A stretch of DNA of 64,000 nucleotides from an uncultured Verrucomicrobiota bacterium (GCA_937996795.1 CALKUH010000029.1:1-64000); one strand, 5' to 3'. Positions 30,925 to 40,159 are shown, counted from the stretch's first letter. Notes: a model not told the origin generated them from the sequence alone. Made by a program: numbers and translations.

Positions 30925-32664
30925 ATGAGTAAGTCATTTATTGATAACACGTTGGAACAAACGTTTACGGCGTGGTCTCGCGCGCGGTTTGCCGAGGTCT
31001 TTCCGGACGCGGATTTGGCGGCGGTCAACCTGGAGGTGGTGCCGACGGCGGACGAGCGGTTTGGGGACTACCAGTGCAACGCGGCGATGGCGGTGGCGAA
31101 GAAAGTGAAACTCGCGCCGCGCGACGTGGCGAACCGGCTGCTGGACGGGGCGGCGTTGCCGGAGGGGGTGGCGCGGGCGGAAATCGCCGGCCCGGGCTTC
31201 ATCAATTTCCATCTCGATGCGGCGGCGCTCGCCCGTCGCCTTGAACAGATGCAGGCGGATGCGCGGCTCGGTGTGCCCGCCGCCGGTTCGGGTCGCACGG
31301 TGGTCCTCGACTACTCGAGCCCGAACATCGCGAAGCCAATGCACATCGGCCACATCCGGTCCACGGTGATCGGCAATGCGCTGGACCGGCTGCACCGGTT
31401 CCTCGGCTATCGCGTGATCGCGGACAACCACCTCGGCGACTGGGGCACGCAGTTCGGCATCCTGATCATGGGCTATCGGAACTTCCTCGACGCCGGCGCG
31501 CTCGCGGCGGACCCGATCGCGGAGCTGGAGCGGCTGTACGTCAAAAGCTACGAGAAGTCCAAGGAGGACGAGGGGTGGCTGAACCAGGCCCGCGCGGAAC
31601 TGGTGAAGTTGCAGCAGGGCGACGCGGCGAACCGCGCCTTGTGGGAGCAGTTCGTCCGGCTGAGCCTCGGTGAATTCGAGAAAATCTACGCGCGACTCGG
31701 CGTCCGCTTCGACCTCGCCCGCGGCGAGAGTTTCTACAACGACCGCCTGCCCGGCGTCATCGACCAACTCACCGCGAAGGGACTCGCGGAGGAGAGCGAG
31801 GGCGCGCTGGTGGTGAAGCTCGATGACGAGAAACTGCCACTCTGCATCGTGCGCAAGAGCGACGGCGCGTTCAACTATGCGACGACCGACATCGCCACGG
31901 TGCAGAGCCGCGCGGAGGAGTTCGCGCCGGATGCGATCATTTATGTCACCGACGAGCGCCAGCAGCTGCACTTCAAGCAGTTCTTCGCCGTCGCGCGCAA
32001 GCTCGGCGTCGCGACGCGGCTCGTCCACGTGTGGTTCGGCCTGATGCGGCTGCCGGAGGGCACGTTCTCCACGCGGCAGGGCAACGTCATCAAGCTGGAG
32101 CGCCTGCTCGACGAGGCGGAGTCGCGCGCGCTCGCGATTGTGAAGGAGAGCAGCCCGCAGATGGACGACGCCACGCACCGCGCCGTCGCCCGCGCGGTCG
32201 GCATCGGCGCGGTGAAATACGCCGATTTGAGCCAGAATCCGCAGAGCCTTGTGACATTCTCCTGGGACAAGGCGCTCGCGCTCGACGGCAATTCCGCGCC
32301 GTACCTGCAATATGCCTACGCCCGCATCGCGAGCGTGCGCGACAAGTACCGCGAGCAGTTCCCGGGCCGCCGGTTCGAGGAGGCGCCCATCGCGTTGGGC
32401 GAAGCCATCGAGCGGAAACTCGCCCTGCGCCTCGTGCGCTTCCCCGACCTGCTGATGCGGGCCGCGGGCGCGTACAAGCCGAACATGGTCTGCGAATACC
32501 TCTTCGACCTCGCGCAGGTGTACAGCACGTTCTACCAGACCGTGCCCTTCCTGAAGGCGGAGGAGGGCGTGCGCGAAAGCCGCATCCGCCTGTGCGACGT
32601 GACCGCGCGGGTGATCAAGCAGGGCCTGGAGCTGCTCGGCATCGACGCCCCCGAACGGATCTGA
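30925..32664 (+). CDS. argS: Arginyl-tRNA synthetase
   Basis: A class I aminoacyl-tRNA synthetase charging tRNA-Arg. The N-terminal Add-1 domain (about 1-110, GDYQCNAAMAVAKK) precedes the catalytic HIGH box in SPNIAKPMHIGHIRST (about 129-144). FSTRQGNVIKL lies at the KMSKS position, and the DALR anticodon domain ends the 579-aa protein. It is full length. A strong bidirectional terminator follows 40 bp after the stop, beyond a dispersed repeat. Confidence 0.97.
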   Translation: MSKSFIDNTLEQTFTAWSRARFAEVFPDADLAAVNLEVVPTADERFGDYQCNAAMAVAKKVKLAPRDVANRLLDGAALPEGVARAEIAGPGFINFHLDAAALARRLEQMQADARLGVPAAGSGRTVVLDYSSPNIAKPMHIGHIRSTVIGNALDRLHRFLGYRVIADNHLGDWGTQFGILIMGYRNFLDAGALAADPIAELERLYVKSYEKSKEDEGWLNQARAELVKLQQGDAANRALWEQFVRLSLGEFEKIYARLGVRFDLARGESFYNDRLPGVIDQLTAKGLAEESEGALVVKLDDEKLPLCIVRKSDGAFNYATTDIATVQSRAEEFAPDAIIYVTDERQQLHFKQFFAVARKLGVATRLVHVWFGLMRLPEGTFSTRQGNVIKLERLLDEAESRALAIVKESSPQMDDATHRAVARAVGIGAVKYADLSQNPQSLVTFSWDKALALDGNSAPYLQYAYARIASVRDKYREQFPGRRFEEAPIALGEAIERKLALRLVRFPDLLMRAAGAYKPNMVCEYLFDLAQVYSTFYQTVPFLKAEEGVRESRIRLCDVTARVIKQGLELLGIDAPERI

Positions 32665-32668
32665 TTCG

Positions 32669-32694
32669 TCTGTAGCCGCGCGTGCCGAGCGCGG
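32669..32694 (+). repeat. Dispersed repeat, TCTGTAGCCGCGC family (copy 3)
   Basis: TCTGTAGCCGCGC plus GTGCCGAGCGCGG, 4 bp after the argS stop. It matches the 14064-14089 element on the opposite strand in its first 13 bases and general layout. Confidence 0.6.
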
Positions 32695-32705
32695 CCCGGC
32701 GGCGA

Positions 32706-32738
32706 AAAAAGGAGCGGGCACGAGGCCCGCTCCTTTTT
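32706..32738. terminator. Bidirectional intrinsic terminator
   Basis: A stem of 14 bp (AAAAAGGAGCGGGC with GCCCGCTCCTTTTT) and a short loop, flanked by A and T runs. It serves argS on the plus strand and the redoxin gene on the minus strand. Confidence 0.85.
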
Positions 32739-32758
32739 CATCGTTTCCGAATCGGCGA

Positions 32759-33364
32759 CTATTTGTATTTCACCGAGCAGCCGTACGGCTTGGTCTGCGA
32801 CGTCGCGACGGCGCGACCCGCGGCGATGTCGTCCAGCGCGGCCTTCACGTAGTTGAGCGAGCTCGGGATGTCCTCCGGGTCGGTGGACGGCTTGTTGTCG
32901 ATCGCGCCCTGGTAGACCAGCGTGCCCTCGGCGTTGATGACATACATGTGGGGCGTGGTCTTCGCGCCATAGGCCTTGCCGATCGTTCCGTCTTCGTCGA
33001 GCAGCACGGCGGCGGCGGCGCCCTTCTTGTCGGCGTTTACCTTCTGCCACTTTGCGGCGTCATGATGGCCCTGCTTGCCGGGCGCGGAAGAGCAGATCGA
33101 GAGCCAGACGATGCCCTTCTCCGCTGCTTCGCGCTGCATCGCGGGGATGTTGTCGCTGTCGTAGTGCTTCACGACGAACGGGCACCCGTGGTTGACCCAC
33201 TCGAGCACGACGGTCTTGCCCCGGTAGTCGGTGAGGCTGTGCGTGTTGCCGTTGATGTCGTTGAGCGTGAAGTTCGGCGCGGCGGAGCCGGTCGCCACTT
33301 CCGCGTGCGCGATGCTGAAGGACGCGGCCAGGGCGGCCAGCGCCGTAAGGATGCTGCGTTTCAT
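32759..33364 (-). CDS. Secreted redoxin / thioredoxin-fold protein
   Basis: A 201-residue exported protein of the AhpC/TSA-redoxin group. The signal peptide is about 1-19 (ending AHA). The core has APNFTLNDINGNTHSLTDYRGK, then WVNHGCPFVVKHY, where one Cys lies before Pro and no CxxC is present. The cis-Pro motif is KTTPHMYV, and the C-terminus contains a further Cys (YGCSVKYK). It probably reduces thiols or peroxides in the periplasm. The upstream gene on the same strand is dsbD (96-bp gap), a plausible source of electrons. Confidence 0.85.
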   Translation of the reverse strand: MKRSILTALAALAASFSIAHAEVATGSAAPNFTLNDINGNTHSLTDYRGKTVVLEWVNHGCPFVVKHYDSDNIPAMQREAAEKGIVWLSICSSAPGKQGHHDAAKWQKVNADKKGAAAAVLLDEDGTIGKAYGAKTTPHMYVINAEGTLVYQGAIDNKPSTDPEDIPSSLNYVKAALDDIAAGRAVATSQTKPYGCSVKYK

Positions 33365-33459
33365 GTCAGAGGTCTCCTTCGCTCCCGTGTGTTCATCCGA
33401 GGGCCGGCGCCCGCGGGGCGCTCGAGTTCCGGCCAAAGTCGCCTAATCTACACCATCGT

Positions 33460-35553
33460 TCACTGAATTCCAGCGAGGGCGTCCAACACGAGGCCCGGGG
33501 TCAACACTTCCGGCAGGACGCTCGGCGGGGTGGCGGCGTCGCGGCCATACAGGACGTAGAGGGGCACGCCGCTGCGGCCGAACTCCGCGAGCGCGCGGGT
33601 GATGACCTCGTCGTGGTCGGTCCAGTCCGCGCGGAGGGTTGCGACGCCGAGCGCGCGGAATTGCGCCTCGACCTCCTTGTTGTAGAGCGCGATGCGCTTG
33701 TTGGCCTGGCAGGTGATGCACCACGCGGCGGTGAAGTCGATGAAGACCGGCGTGCCCGCGGCGCGCAATTCGGCGACGCGTTCGGGGGAGAACGGTTCCC
33801 ACGTCACGCCGCCCGCGGTGACGTGGGCGCCGCCGGACTCCGCGCGGGTCGGTTCGTGCGAGAGCGTGCCGGCGAGCGCCGCCACAGCGATGCCCGTCGC
33901 GACCACGCGCGCCCACAGCCGCGTGCGGAACGGGCGATGCAGCGCGCCCCATCGGCCCGCGATCCACGCGGCGAGCGCCAGCGCCAGGAAGAGCACCGCC
34001 ATCCGGATCACCGTGTCCGCGCTGGTTTGCAGGCTCAGCACCCACAGCAACCACACCACCGTGGCCATCATCAGGAAGCCCATGAACTGCTTCATCGACT
34101 CCATCCACGGGCCGGGCCGCGGGACCTTGCGAATCAAGCCCGGCATCGCGGAGAGCAGCACGTAGGGTGCCGCCATGCCGGCGCCGAGCGCTGTGAAGAT
34201 GGCGAGCGCGCCGGCCGTGGGCAGGGCGAGCGCATACCCGAGCGCCGCGCCCATCATCGGCGCCGTGCACGGCGTCGCGACGATGGTGGCGAGCAGGCCG
34301 CTGAAGAAGGAGCCGCTCAATCCGCTTTTGGATTGCAGGCCCTGGCCCGCGCCGGTGAGCGACAGCCCGATTTCAAAAAGGCCGAAGAGGCTGAGGCCGA
34401 GCGCAAAAAACAACGCGGCCAGCGCCATGACGATCCGCGGCTCCTGCAACTGGAAGCCCCATCCGATTTCCGCTCCGCCCGCGCGCAGCGCAAGCAGCGT
34501 GCCGGCGAGCGCCCAGAAGCACACCAGCACTCCGGCGGCAAACACGAACCCGTGCGCCAGCAGGCGTCCCCGCGATTCGCCCGCCTGTTCGACGAAGCCG
34601 AGCAGCTTGATCGAAATCACGGGGAACACGCACGGCATCAAATTGAGCACCAGCCCGCCGCCAAACGCCAGCAGCAGGGCGAGGGGGAGGGTCATGGCGC
34701 CGGTTTCCGGCGCGGGCGCGACGGGGGCCGTTTGCAGCGGCACATCGATTCGCAACGCGGGACGCGTTCCGTCAGGCAGCCAGCCTTTTGTGGTTACGGC
34801 GACACCCTGGATGCGATCGGGCCACGCGCCTGCGGTCGCGGATCGGGGGACAGTCAGGGTGACCGTGTTGCCGTCACGTCCCACTTTTTGTTCCGCCGCG
34901 TGGTCAATCAGTTCATTGGAGTCGGGAAAGAAGGTCAGGTCGTCCAGCGCACCGGGTCCCCGGAACGTGAGCACGAGCGCGTTGTCCTTTCGCGCGGCTT
35001 CGATCTGCCAGTCGTTTAGCTGATCGACCGGCAGGGCGGCGCGCGCAGCGGCGAAGGCCGGGGCGTGGCGGATGTCTGCTGGCGCCTCCGCGGCGACGGG
35101 CAGGGTCAGCTCCAGTTGCGCGCGGCCGGGGATGCAGACCTCCTTGCACATCAACCAGTCCGCGCGCGCGTTCAGCGTCACGGCCGTTTGCGTCAGCGTG
35201 GCGGGCGGCGTGATTTCGACCAGCAGCAGCACTTCACCCTCATAGCCGTAGCTCATCAGCGGCGGCGTGGCGATGGCTTGGGGATGGGGCCAGACGATGG
35301 GGCCGGCGGAAAACCCTTCGGACAGGCTCCACTTGAGTTTGGTTTCGAGTCCCGAGTCGCCCGCATTCTTCCAATACGTGTGCCAGTGCTCATCCATCAC
35401 GAGGCGCAGGCCCACCCAGAAGGGTTTGCCGGCCGTGACGGCCGTCGGCTCGGCGATCAGCTCCGCCTCCACGTGTTTATCGCGCACAGGCGCGGCGGGT
35501 GCGGACAGCGCCATCGCGAAAACAAAAAGTGAAAACAGAAACTTCATCATCAT
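33460..35553 (-). CDS. dsbD: DsbD-family thiol:disulfide interchange protein
   Basis: This protein transfers electrons from cytoplasmic thioredoxin to periplasmic partners. It has 697 aa. A signal peptide is followed by an N-terminal beta domain with a CKEVC pair (about 150), eight or so membrane helices with the two catalytic cysteines in LMPCVFPV and TPCTAPMMG, and a C-terminal thioredoxin domain with WCITCQ near 620. The start could be any of three consecutive ATGs (35553, 35550, 35547). The overall layout is ScsB/DsbD-like. The secreted redoxin just downstream is a likely client. Confidence 0.93.
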   Translation of the reverse strand: MMMKFLFSLFVFAMALSAPAAPVRDKHVEAELIAEPTAVTAGKPFWVGLRLVMDEHWHTYWKNAGDSGLETKLKWSLSEGFSAGPIVWPHPQAIATPPLMSYGYEGEVLLLVEITPPATLTQTAVTLNARADWLMCKEVCIPGRAQLELTLPVAAEAPADIRHAPAFAAARAALPVDQLNDWQIEAARKDNALVLTFRGPGALDDLTFFPDSNELIDHAAEQKVGRDGNTVTLTVPRSATAGAWPDRIQGVAVTTKGWLPDGTRPALRIDVPLQTAPVAPAPETGAMTLPLALLLAFGGGLVLNLMPCVFPVISIKLLGFVEQAGESRGRLLAHGFVFAAGVLVCFWALAGTLLALRAGGAEIGWGFQLQEPRIVMALAALFFALGLSLFGLFEIGLSLTGAGQGLQSKSGLSGSFFSGLLATIVATPCTAPMMGAALGYALALPTAGALAIFTALGAGMAAPYVLLSAMPGLIRKVPRPGPWMESMKQFMGFLMMATVVWLLWVLSLQTSADTVIRMAVLFLALALAAWIAGRWGALHRPFRTRLWARVVATGIAVAALAGTLSHEPTRAESGGAHVTAGGVTWEPFSPERVAELRAAGTPVFIDFTAAWCITCQANKRIALYNKEVEAQFRALGVATLRADWTDHDEVITRALAEFGRSGVPLYVLYGRDAATPPSVLPEVLTPGLVLDALAGIQ

Positions 35554-35555
35554 GG

Positions 35556-35585
35556 ATTTGACCGGCGGCGCCGGGCCTTGCTCAA
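35556..35585 (-). promoter_or_regulatory. Possible promoter of dsbD
   Basis: On the minus strand TTGAGC (35580-35585), an 18-bp spacer and TCAAAT (35556-35561), ending 2, 5 or 8 nt before the three possible ATGs. The -10 is weak, so this is tentative. Confidence 0.3.
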
Positions 35586-35612
35586 AGATGAGTCGATATT
35601 TGGCGGCATTCC

Positions 35613-37172
35613 TTACGATCCGCGGCTGTCCACGCCGCGCTCGTATTCACCGGCCTTCCGCAATTCGCGCTTGAGGATCTTGCCCGCCGCGTTTTTGGGC
35701 AGCTGCGGGATGAGGTTGAATTTGCGGGGGATTTCGTGGCGCCCGAGGTTGTCGCGGCAGTGCTGGCGCAGGTCCGCGGCGGTGGCGGCCGCGCCCTCCT
35801 TGAGCGCGATGAACGCGACCGGGATTTCCCCGTGCAACTCGTCGGGCTCGCCGACGACCGCCGCCTCGCGCACCGCCGGGTGCTTGTAGAGCACCTCCTC
35901 GATGACGCGCGGATAGACGTTCATGCCGTTGACGATGATCATGTCCTTCTTGCGGTCCACGATATAGAAGTAGCCGTCGTCGTCCTCCGTGCCGAGGTCG
36001 CCGGTGCGGAACCATTCGCCGAAAAAAGCCTCCTTCGTTTCGGCTTCGTGGTTCCAGTAGCCCTTCATCACGTTCGGCCCGCGCACGACGATCTCGCCGA
36101 TCGTGCCGTGCGGCACCTCCTGTCCGCGCTCGTCCACGATCTTCATGTCGACGCGCGGCACGGGCAGGCCGACGGACGCCGGTTTGCGCACCCCGCCGAT
36201 CGGATTCACGCACGTCACCGGCGAGCATTCCGTGGGGCCGTCGCCCTCATAGACGAATTTGCCGAACTTCGCCTCGAACTGGCGCATCACCTCCACCGGC
36301 ATCGCCGCGCCACCGGAGACGGCATAGTGCAGCGACGCGAATTTCGGCACCTCGCTGTCCGGCAGGCGGAGCAGGACGCTGAACATGCTCGGCACCATCG
36401 GCAGCACGGTCACGCCGTGCGTCGCGACGAGGTCGGCCACGCCCTGCGGGTCGAATTTCGGGACCGGGACCACGGTGCAGCCATTCGTGAGCGGGAAGAT
36501 CATGCATACCGTCGCCGCGAACGCGTGGAACATCGGGAGCACGCAGAGCAGCACATCCCGGCCCGGCGTGAGTTGCAGCGCCTCGCGGATGCTCGCGACG
36601 TTCGACGCGAGGTTGCGATGCGTCAGCATCGCGCCCTTCGGGTGGCCCGTCGTGCCCGAGGTGTAGAGGATCGCCGCGAGGTCATCCTGCGGGTGGATCG
36701 CCGGTTGCGGAACCGGCGCGGTCGACGCCAGCAATTCCGTGAACGGCATATCGCCCAGCGGATTGTTCGCGCCAATGCATACCCGACACCCGACACCTGA
36801 CACCTGGCCTCCAATCGCCTTCACCGCCTCCGCGAACAACTCGAAATAGATCAGCCCTTTGACCCCCGCGTCGTTGAGGATGTAGGCCACTTCCTTCGGA
36901 TTCAGCAACAAGTTGACCGGCACCACCGTCGCACCGGCCTTGAGGATGCCGAAGTACGCGAAGGCGAAGGCGTCGCTGTTCACGCAATACAGCCCCACGC
37001 GGTCGCCCGGTTGGATGCCGCGCGCGGCGAGGCCCGCGGCGACGCGATCCGTGAGCTGGTCGAAGACGGCATGCGTCGTCGTCCGCCCGCCGAACACGAT
37101 CGCCGGCAACGGTCCATAGGTGCGGGCGCTGGCCCGCGCGAGGTCGACAAGGGTCTGTTGGGGTTCAGTCAC
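35613..37172 (-). CDS. AMP-dependent acyl-CoA ligase (fatty acid-CoA ligase type)
   Basis: This enzyme activates carboxylic acids to acyl-CoA through acyl-AMP. It has 519 aa. The AMP-binding P-loop is AILYTSGTTGHPKGAMLTH near 170, YEGDGPTECSPV is the adenine motif, WFRTGDLGTEDDDGYFYIVDRKKDMI is the hinge region, and the terminal lysine motif is KNAAGKILKRELR. The start is GTG with an AGGAGA Shine-Dalgarno about 10 nt upstream. A 7-bp tandem repeat at 36783-36806 codes QVSGVGCRVC in a loop before residue 140. It is the first gene of a minus-strand run with dsbD and redoxin. Confidence 0.92.
   Translation of the reverse strand: MTEPQQTLVDLARASARTYGPLPAIVFGGRTTTHAVFDQLTDRVAAGLAARGIQPGDRVGLYCVNSDAFAFAYFGILKAGATVVPVNLLLNPKEVAYILNDAGVKGLIYFELFAEAVKAIGGQVSGVGCRVCIGANNPLGDMPFTELLASTAPVPQPAIHPQDDLAAILYTSGTTGHPKGAMLTHRNLASNVASIREALQLTPGRDVLLCVLPMFHAFAATVCMIFPLTNGCTVVPVPKFDPQGVADLVATHGVTVLPMVPSMFSVLLRLPDSEVPKFASLHYAVSGGAAMPVEVMRQFEAKFGKFVYEGDGPTECSPVTCVNPIGGVRKPASVGLPVPRVDMKIVDERGQEVPHGTIGEIVVRGPNVMKGYWNHEAETKEAFFGEWFRTGDLGTEDDDGYFYIVDRKKDMIIVNGMNVYPRVIEEVLYKHPAVREAAVVGEPDELHGEIPVAFIALKEGAAATAADLRQHCRDNLGRHEIPRKFNLIPQLPKNAAGKILKRELRKAGEYERGVDSRGS
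36783..36806. repeat. CTGACAC/CCGACAC tandem array inside the acyl-CoA ligase gene
   Basis: Units CCGACAC, CCGACAC and CTGACAC, then CTGG. It is the same word as 20475-20496 and 30248-30303 but here lies wholly within a coding region, read in frame on the minus strand. Confidence 0.75.
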
Positions 37173-37439
37173 GCGACAGTTCTCCTGGAGTGAGTGCGGC
37201 GCATTGAATGCCGCCCCTGAATGCGCGGATCAGCCATCCCGGCGGCACTTCCCATGGAGCATAGTGGGTCCGCACGGGCGTGGCAATCCGGGTGCGCCGG
37301 TTGAAAGCGCTATCGGCTGGGTTTCGGGCGGGGTATGATGCCGACGGAGGCCTGGGGCGCGCATAACGCCCAGTCACTCATCGTCTGTAGAGCACCGTTG
37401 CGGGAGCGTGATAAGAATGGCTCATGGAACAGCGGGTTC

Positions 37440-38120
37440 ATGATGAGCGCGCAACTTAGAGAGTACTTCGGCGGGCTGGTGCGCACGCAGCGCGGGTTAC
37501 GGGGCATTTCCCAGGAGGAACTCGCGGGTCGCGCGGGCCTGCACCGGACATACCTCTCCGATATCGAGCGGGGCGCCCGCAACCCGTCGCTGGAAAGCAT
37601 CAATAAAATTGCGAAGGCGCTCGGGGTTCCGCTGGCGATGCTGTTTTCGCCGCCCACATCCCTCACGGCCGAACCGGCCGATGGGTCGTCCGCACCAGCC
37701 TGTCTGGACATTTTGCTCGTGGAGGACAATCCCCACGATGTGGCGTTGACGTTGCGCGCGTTTGAACGCGCGCGCCTGTCCAATCCGGTGCAGGTCGTGC
37801 GGGACGGCGAGGAGGCGCTGGACTATCTGTTCTGCACCGGGGCCTATGCGTCGCGGTGGGGGGCGCCCCTGCCCGGCATCCTGTTGCTGGATCTTAACCT
37901 GCCCAAGGTGGAGGGCATCGAAGTCTTGCGCCGCGTGAAGGGGGATGAGCGAACGGCCGCGATCCCGGTGGTGGTGTTGACCGCATCCGCGCGGGAGCGG
38001 GATGCGCTGGCCTGCCGCCAGTCGGGAGCCGACGCGTACCTGGTGAAGCCCGTCAACTTTGCCGCATTAAGCGAAATCGCGCCCAGGCTGAGTTTCTCCT
38101 GGACCCTGACCCATGTTTAA
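37440..38120 (+). CDS. XRE-type HTH fused to response-regulator receiver domain
   Basis: A 226-residue protein with an unusual domain order. Residues about 8-62 form an XRE/Cro-like HTH (LRGISQEELAGRAGLHRTYLSDIERGARNPSLESI). After a short linker, a CheY/Rcp1-type receiver follows: ILLVEDNPHDVALTLRAFE with acidic pocket, phosphorylatable Asp in LLLDLNLPKVEG, Thr in VVLTAS and Lys in YLVKPVN. It probably links phosphorylation to DNA binding. The start is ATG 37440 or the next codon. It heads a plus-strand sensory cluster (30-bp gap to the kinase). Confidence 0.85.
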   Translation: MMSAQLREYFGGLVRTQRGLRGISQEELAGRAGLHRTYLSDIERGARNPSLESINKIAKALGVPLAMLFSPPTSLTAEPADGSSAPACLDILLVEDNPHDVALTLRAFERARLSNPVQVVRDGEEALDYLFCTGAYASRWGAPLPGILLLDLNLPKVEGIEVLRRVKGDERTAAIPVVVLTASARERDALACRQSGADAYLVKPVNFAALSEIAPRLSFSWTLTHV

Positions 38121-38150
38121 ACCGGCGCCCGACGCCGGAGGGGAAGGCGC

Positions 38151-39707
38151 ATGAGCAATGAACGCGGTGATGCAGTAAAGCCCGACGAGGAGCACTTCCT
38201 CCGGAGCCTGGCGGAGCATACGCCGGACGCGCTGGTCGCGCTGTCGCCCGACGGGGTGGTGTTCTACTGGAACCGCGCCGCGGAGACTGTTTTCGGGTAT
38301 GCCGCCGCCGACGTGCTCCGCCGGCGACTGGACGAGGTTCTCGTGCCCGCGGATAGCATGGGCGAACATCAACGCCACGTGCAGGAGACGCTGGCGAATG
38401 GGCAGTCTTCCTGCGAAGCGGAGCTGCTGCGCCGCGACGGCTCGCTGGTGGTCGTGAACATCACATCGCGCGCCGTGCGTGAATCGGCGGACCGCGTGGA
38501 CTATGTGCTGTCCACCATGCGCGATGTCACCGACCTCAAGGTGCGCAACGACAGCATGTTGCTGGAGGCCAAGTTCCGCGACCTGCTCGAATCCACGCCG
38601 GACGCCATCGTCATGGTGAATCGCACCGGTCGCATCGTGCTGGTCAACGGGCAGGCCGAACGGTTGTTTGGCTACGAACGGGGCGAGTTGAGGAACCAGC
38701 CCATTGAGGTGCTGCTGCCCGAGCGGTTCCGCCACACGCATATTGCCCACCGCGCCCGCTACATTGCGCAACCGCGCGTGCGCGCGATGGGCGCCGGCCT
38801 GGAGTTGTTCGGGCGGCGGCGCGATGGCGGCGAATTCCCGGTCGAAATCAGCTTGAGTCCGCTGACCACCGAACACGGCACCCTGGTCATGAGCGCGATC
38901 CGCGATGTGTCGGAACGCAAGCGCGCAGAGCGCGCGCTGCAGAATGCGAACGAGGAACTCGAGTCGTTCGCCTATTCGATCTCCCACGATTTGCGCGCGC
39001 CGTTGCGGGCTATCGACGGATTTTCGCGGGCCGTGCTGGAGGATTGCCGCGATCAACTCCCGCCCGACAGCCGCAGGGATCTGGAGCGGGTGCGGGAGGG
39101 GGTTGTCCAGATGGCGGCGCTGATTGATGACCTGCTGACGTTTTCCCGGCTGAGCCGCCAGCCGCTGCAAAAGGCCGCGATCCGCCAGTCCGACCTTCTG
39201 GCGCGCGCGTGGGACCAGTTGCGCGGGGAGTGGAACGGGCGCCAGGTCGAGCTGCGGGCCGGCGATCTCGGCGTGTGCACGGGCGATCCCGCCCTGTTAC
39301 ACCAAGTGTGGGTGAATCTCCTCTCCAATGCGTTGAAATACACGCGCGGCCGCGAAACCGCCGTTGTGGAGGTCGGCCGCACGGTCCTTCCCATGGAGGC
39401 CGTGCAGCGCAGCGCCGCGCACCACGCCGCCTGGAGCCCCTCCACGGACGCCGCCTTTGCGCCCCGGAATGAGGTGGTGGTCTATTTCGTCCGCGACAAC
39501 GGGGTCGGATTTGACATGCGCTACAAGGGGAAGCTCTTCAGCGTGTTCCAGCGCCTGCATCGCGCCGAGGACTACGAAGGCACCGGGGTCGGCCTCGCGA
39601 TCGTCCATCGCATCCTGCACCGCCACGGCGGCGCCGTGTGGGCCGAGGCGGAGGTGGACCGCGGCGCGACGTTCTACTTTACCTTGATGGAGGCGCCGCC
39701 ACCGTGA
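38151..39707 (+). CDS. PAS-PAS sensor histidine kinase
   Basis: A soluble kinase of 518 aa without clear membrane segments. PAS 1 (about 14-130, with a PAC-like end) and PAS 2 (about 140-258) precede a HisKA domain with H279 in SISHDLRAPLRAIDGF, the bacteriophytochrome-like type. The HATPase domain has NLLSNALKYTRG, DNGVGFDM and GTGVGLAIV. The Shine-Dalgarno is GGGGAAGG. It overlaps the following receiver gene by 4 bp (GTGA) and is likely its kinase. Confidence 0.92.
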   Translation: MSNERGDAVKPDEEHFLRSLAEHTPDALVALSPDGVVFYWNRAAETVFGYAAADVLRRRLDEVLVPADSMGEHQRHVQETLANGQSSCEAELLRRDGSLVVVNITSRAVRESADRVDYVLSTMRDVTDLKVRNDSMLLEAKFRDLLESTPDAIVMVNRTGRIVLVNGQAERLFGYERGELRNQPIEVLLPERFRHTHIAHRARYIAQPRVRAMGAGLELFGRRRDGGEFPVEISLSPLTTEHGTLVMSAIRDVSERKRAERALQNANEELESFAYSISHDLRAPLRAIDGFSRAVLEDCRDQLPPDSRRDLERVREGVVQMAALIDDLLTFSRLSRQPLQKAAIRQSDLLARAWDQLRGEWNGRQVELRAGDLGVCTGDPALLHQVWVNLLSNALKYTRGRETAVVEVGRTVLPMEAVQRSAAHHAAWSPSTDAAFAPRNEVVVYFVRDNGVGFDMRYKGKLFSVFQRLHRAEDYEGTGVGLAIVHRILHRHGGAVWAEAEVDRGATFYFTLMEAPPP

Positions 39708-40159
39708 GCACACCGGCGCCATTTGAGCTGTTGGTGCTTGAGGACAATCCGCTGGATCTCGAGTTGATCCTGCGCACGCTGCGTGGCGCCGCATTGGGCG
39801 GGCACTGCCGGGTGATGCGCGATGGCGCGGAAGCCCTCGAGTATTTGTTTGGCGGCGCCAACGGCGCGCCCGCCGCCGCGCCGCTGCCCCGCGTGGTGTT
39901 CCTGGATCTCAAGTTGCCCCGCGTGGACGGGCTGGAGGTGCTGAAGCAACTGCGGGAGAACGACCGCACGCGCACGCTCCCGGTCGTGGTGCTGACCTCT
40001 TCGCGCGAACTCAAGGACATCCAGGCCTGCTATGCGATGGGGGTCAACAGCTACATCGTAAAACCGGTCCAATTCGAGTCGTTTGCCGAGGCGGTGCGGC
40101 TCGCCGGGCTCTACTGGGTGAATGTCAACCAGCCGCCCGCGGGCGGGGGGGCGGCATGA
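39704..40159 (+). CDS. Single-domain response regulator (Rcp1-like)
   Basis: A 151-residue stand-alone receiver domain with acidic residues in VLEDNPLDLELI, phospho-acceptor Asp in VVFLDLKLPRVDGLEV, and Lys in SYIVKPVQFESF. It resembles the receivers that partner bacteriophytochrome-type kinases. The GTG start at 39704 overlaps the kinase stop and its own stop overlaps the next ATG, so all three genes are coupled at 4-bp overlaps. No output domain is present, so it is a phosphotransfer or protein-interaction element. Confidence 0.9.
   Translation: MSTPAPFELLVLEDNPLDLELILRTLRGAALGGHCRVMRDGAEALEYLFGGANGAPAAAPLPRVVFLDLKLPRVDGLEVLKQLRENDRTRTLPVVVLTSSRELKDIQACYAMGVNSYIVKPVQFESFAEAVRLAGLYWVNVNQPPAGGGAA

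Noticed and set aside
25636..36806. Short tandem words as IS ends or a transposon
   Set aside because: No transposase gene, no terminal inverted repeats around a unit and no target-site duplication could be seen.
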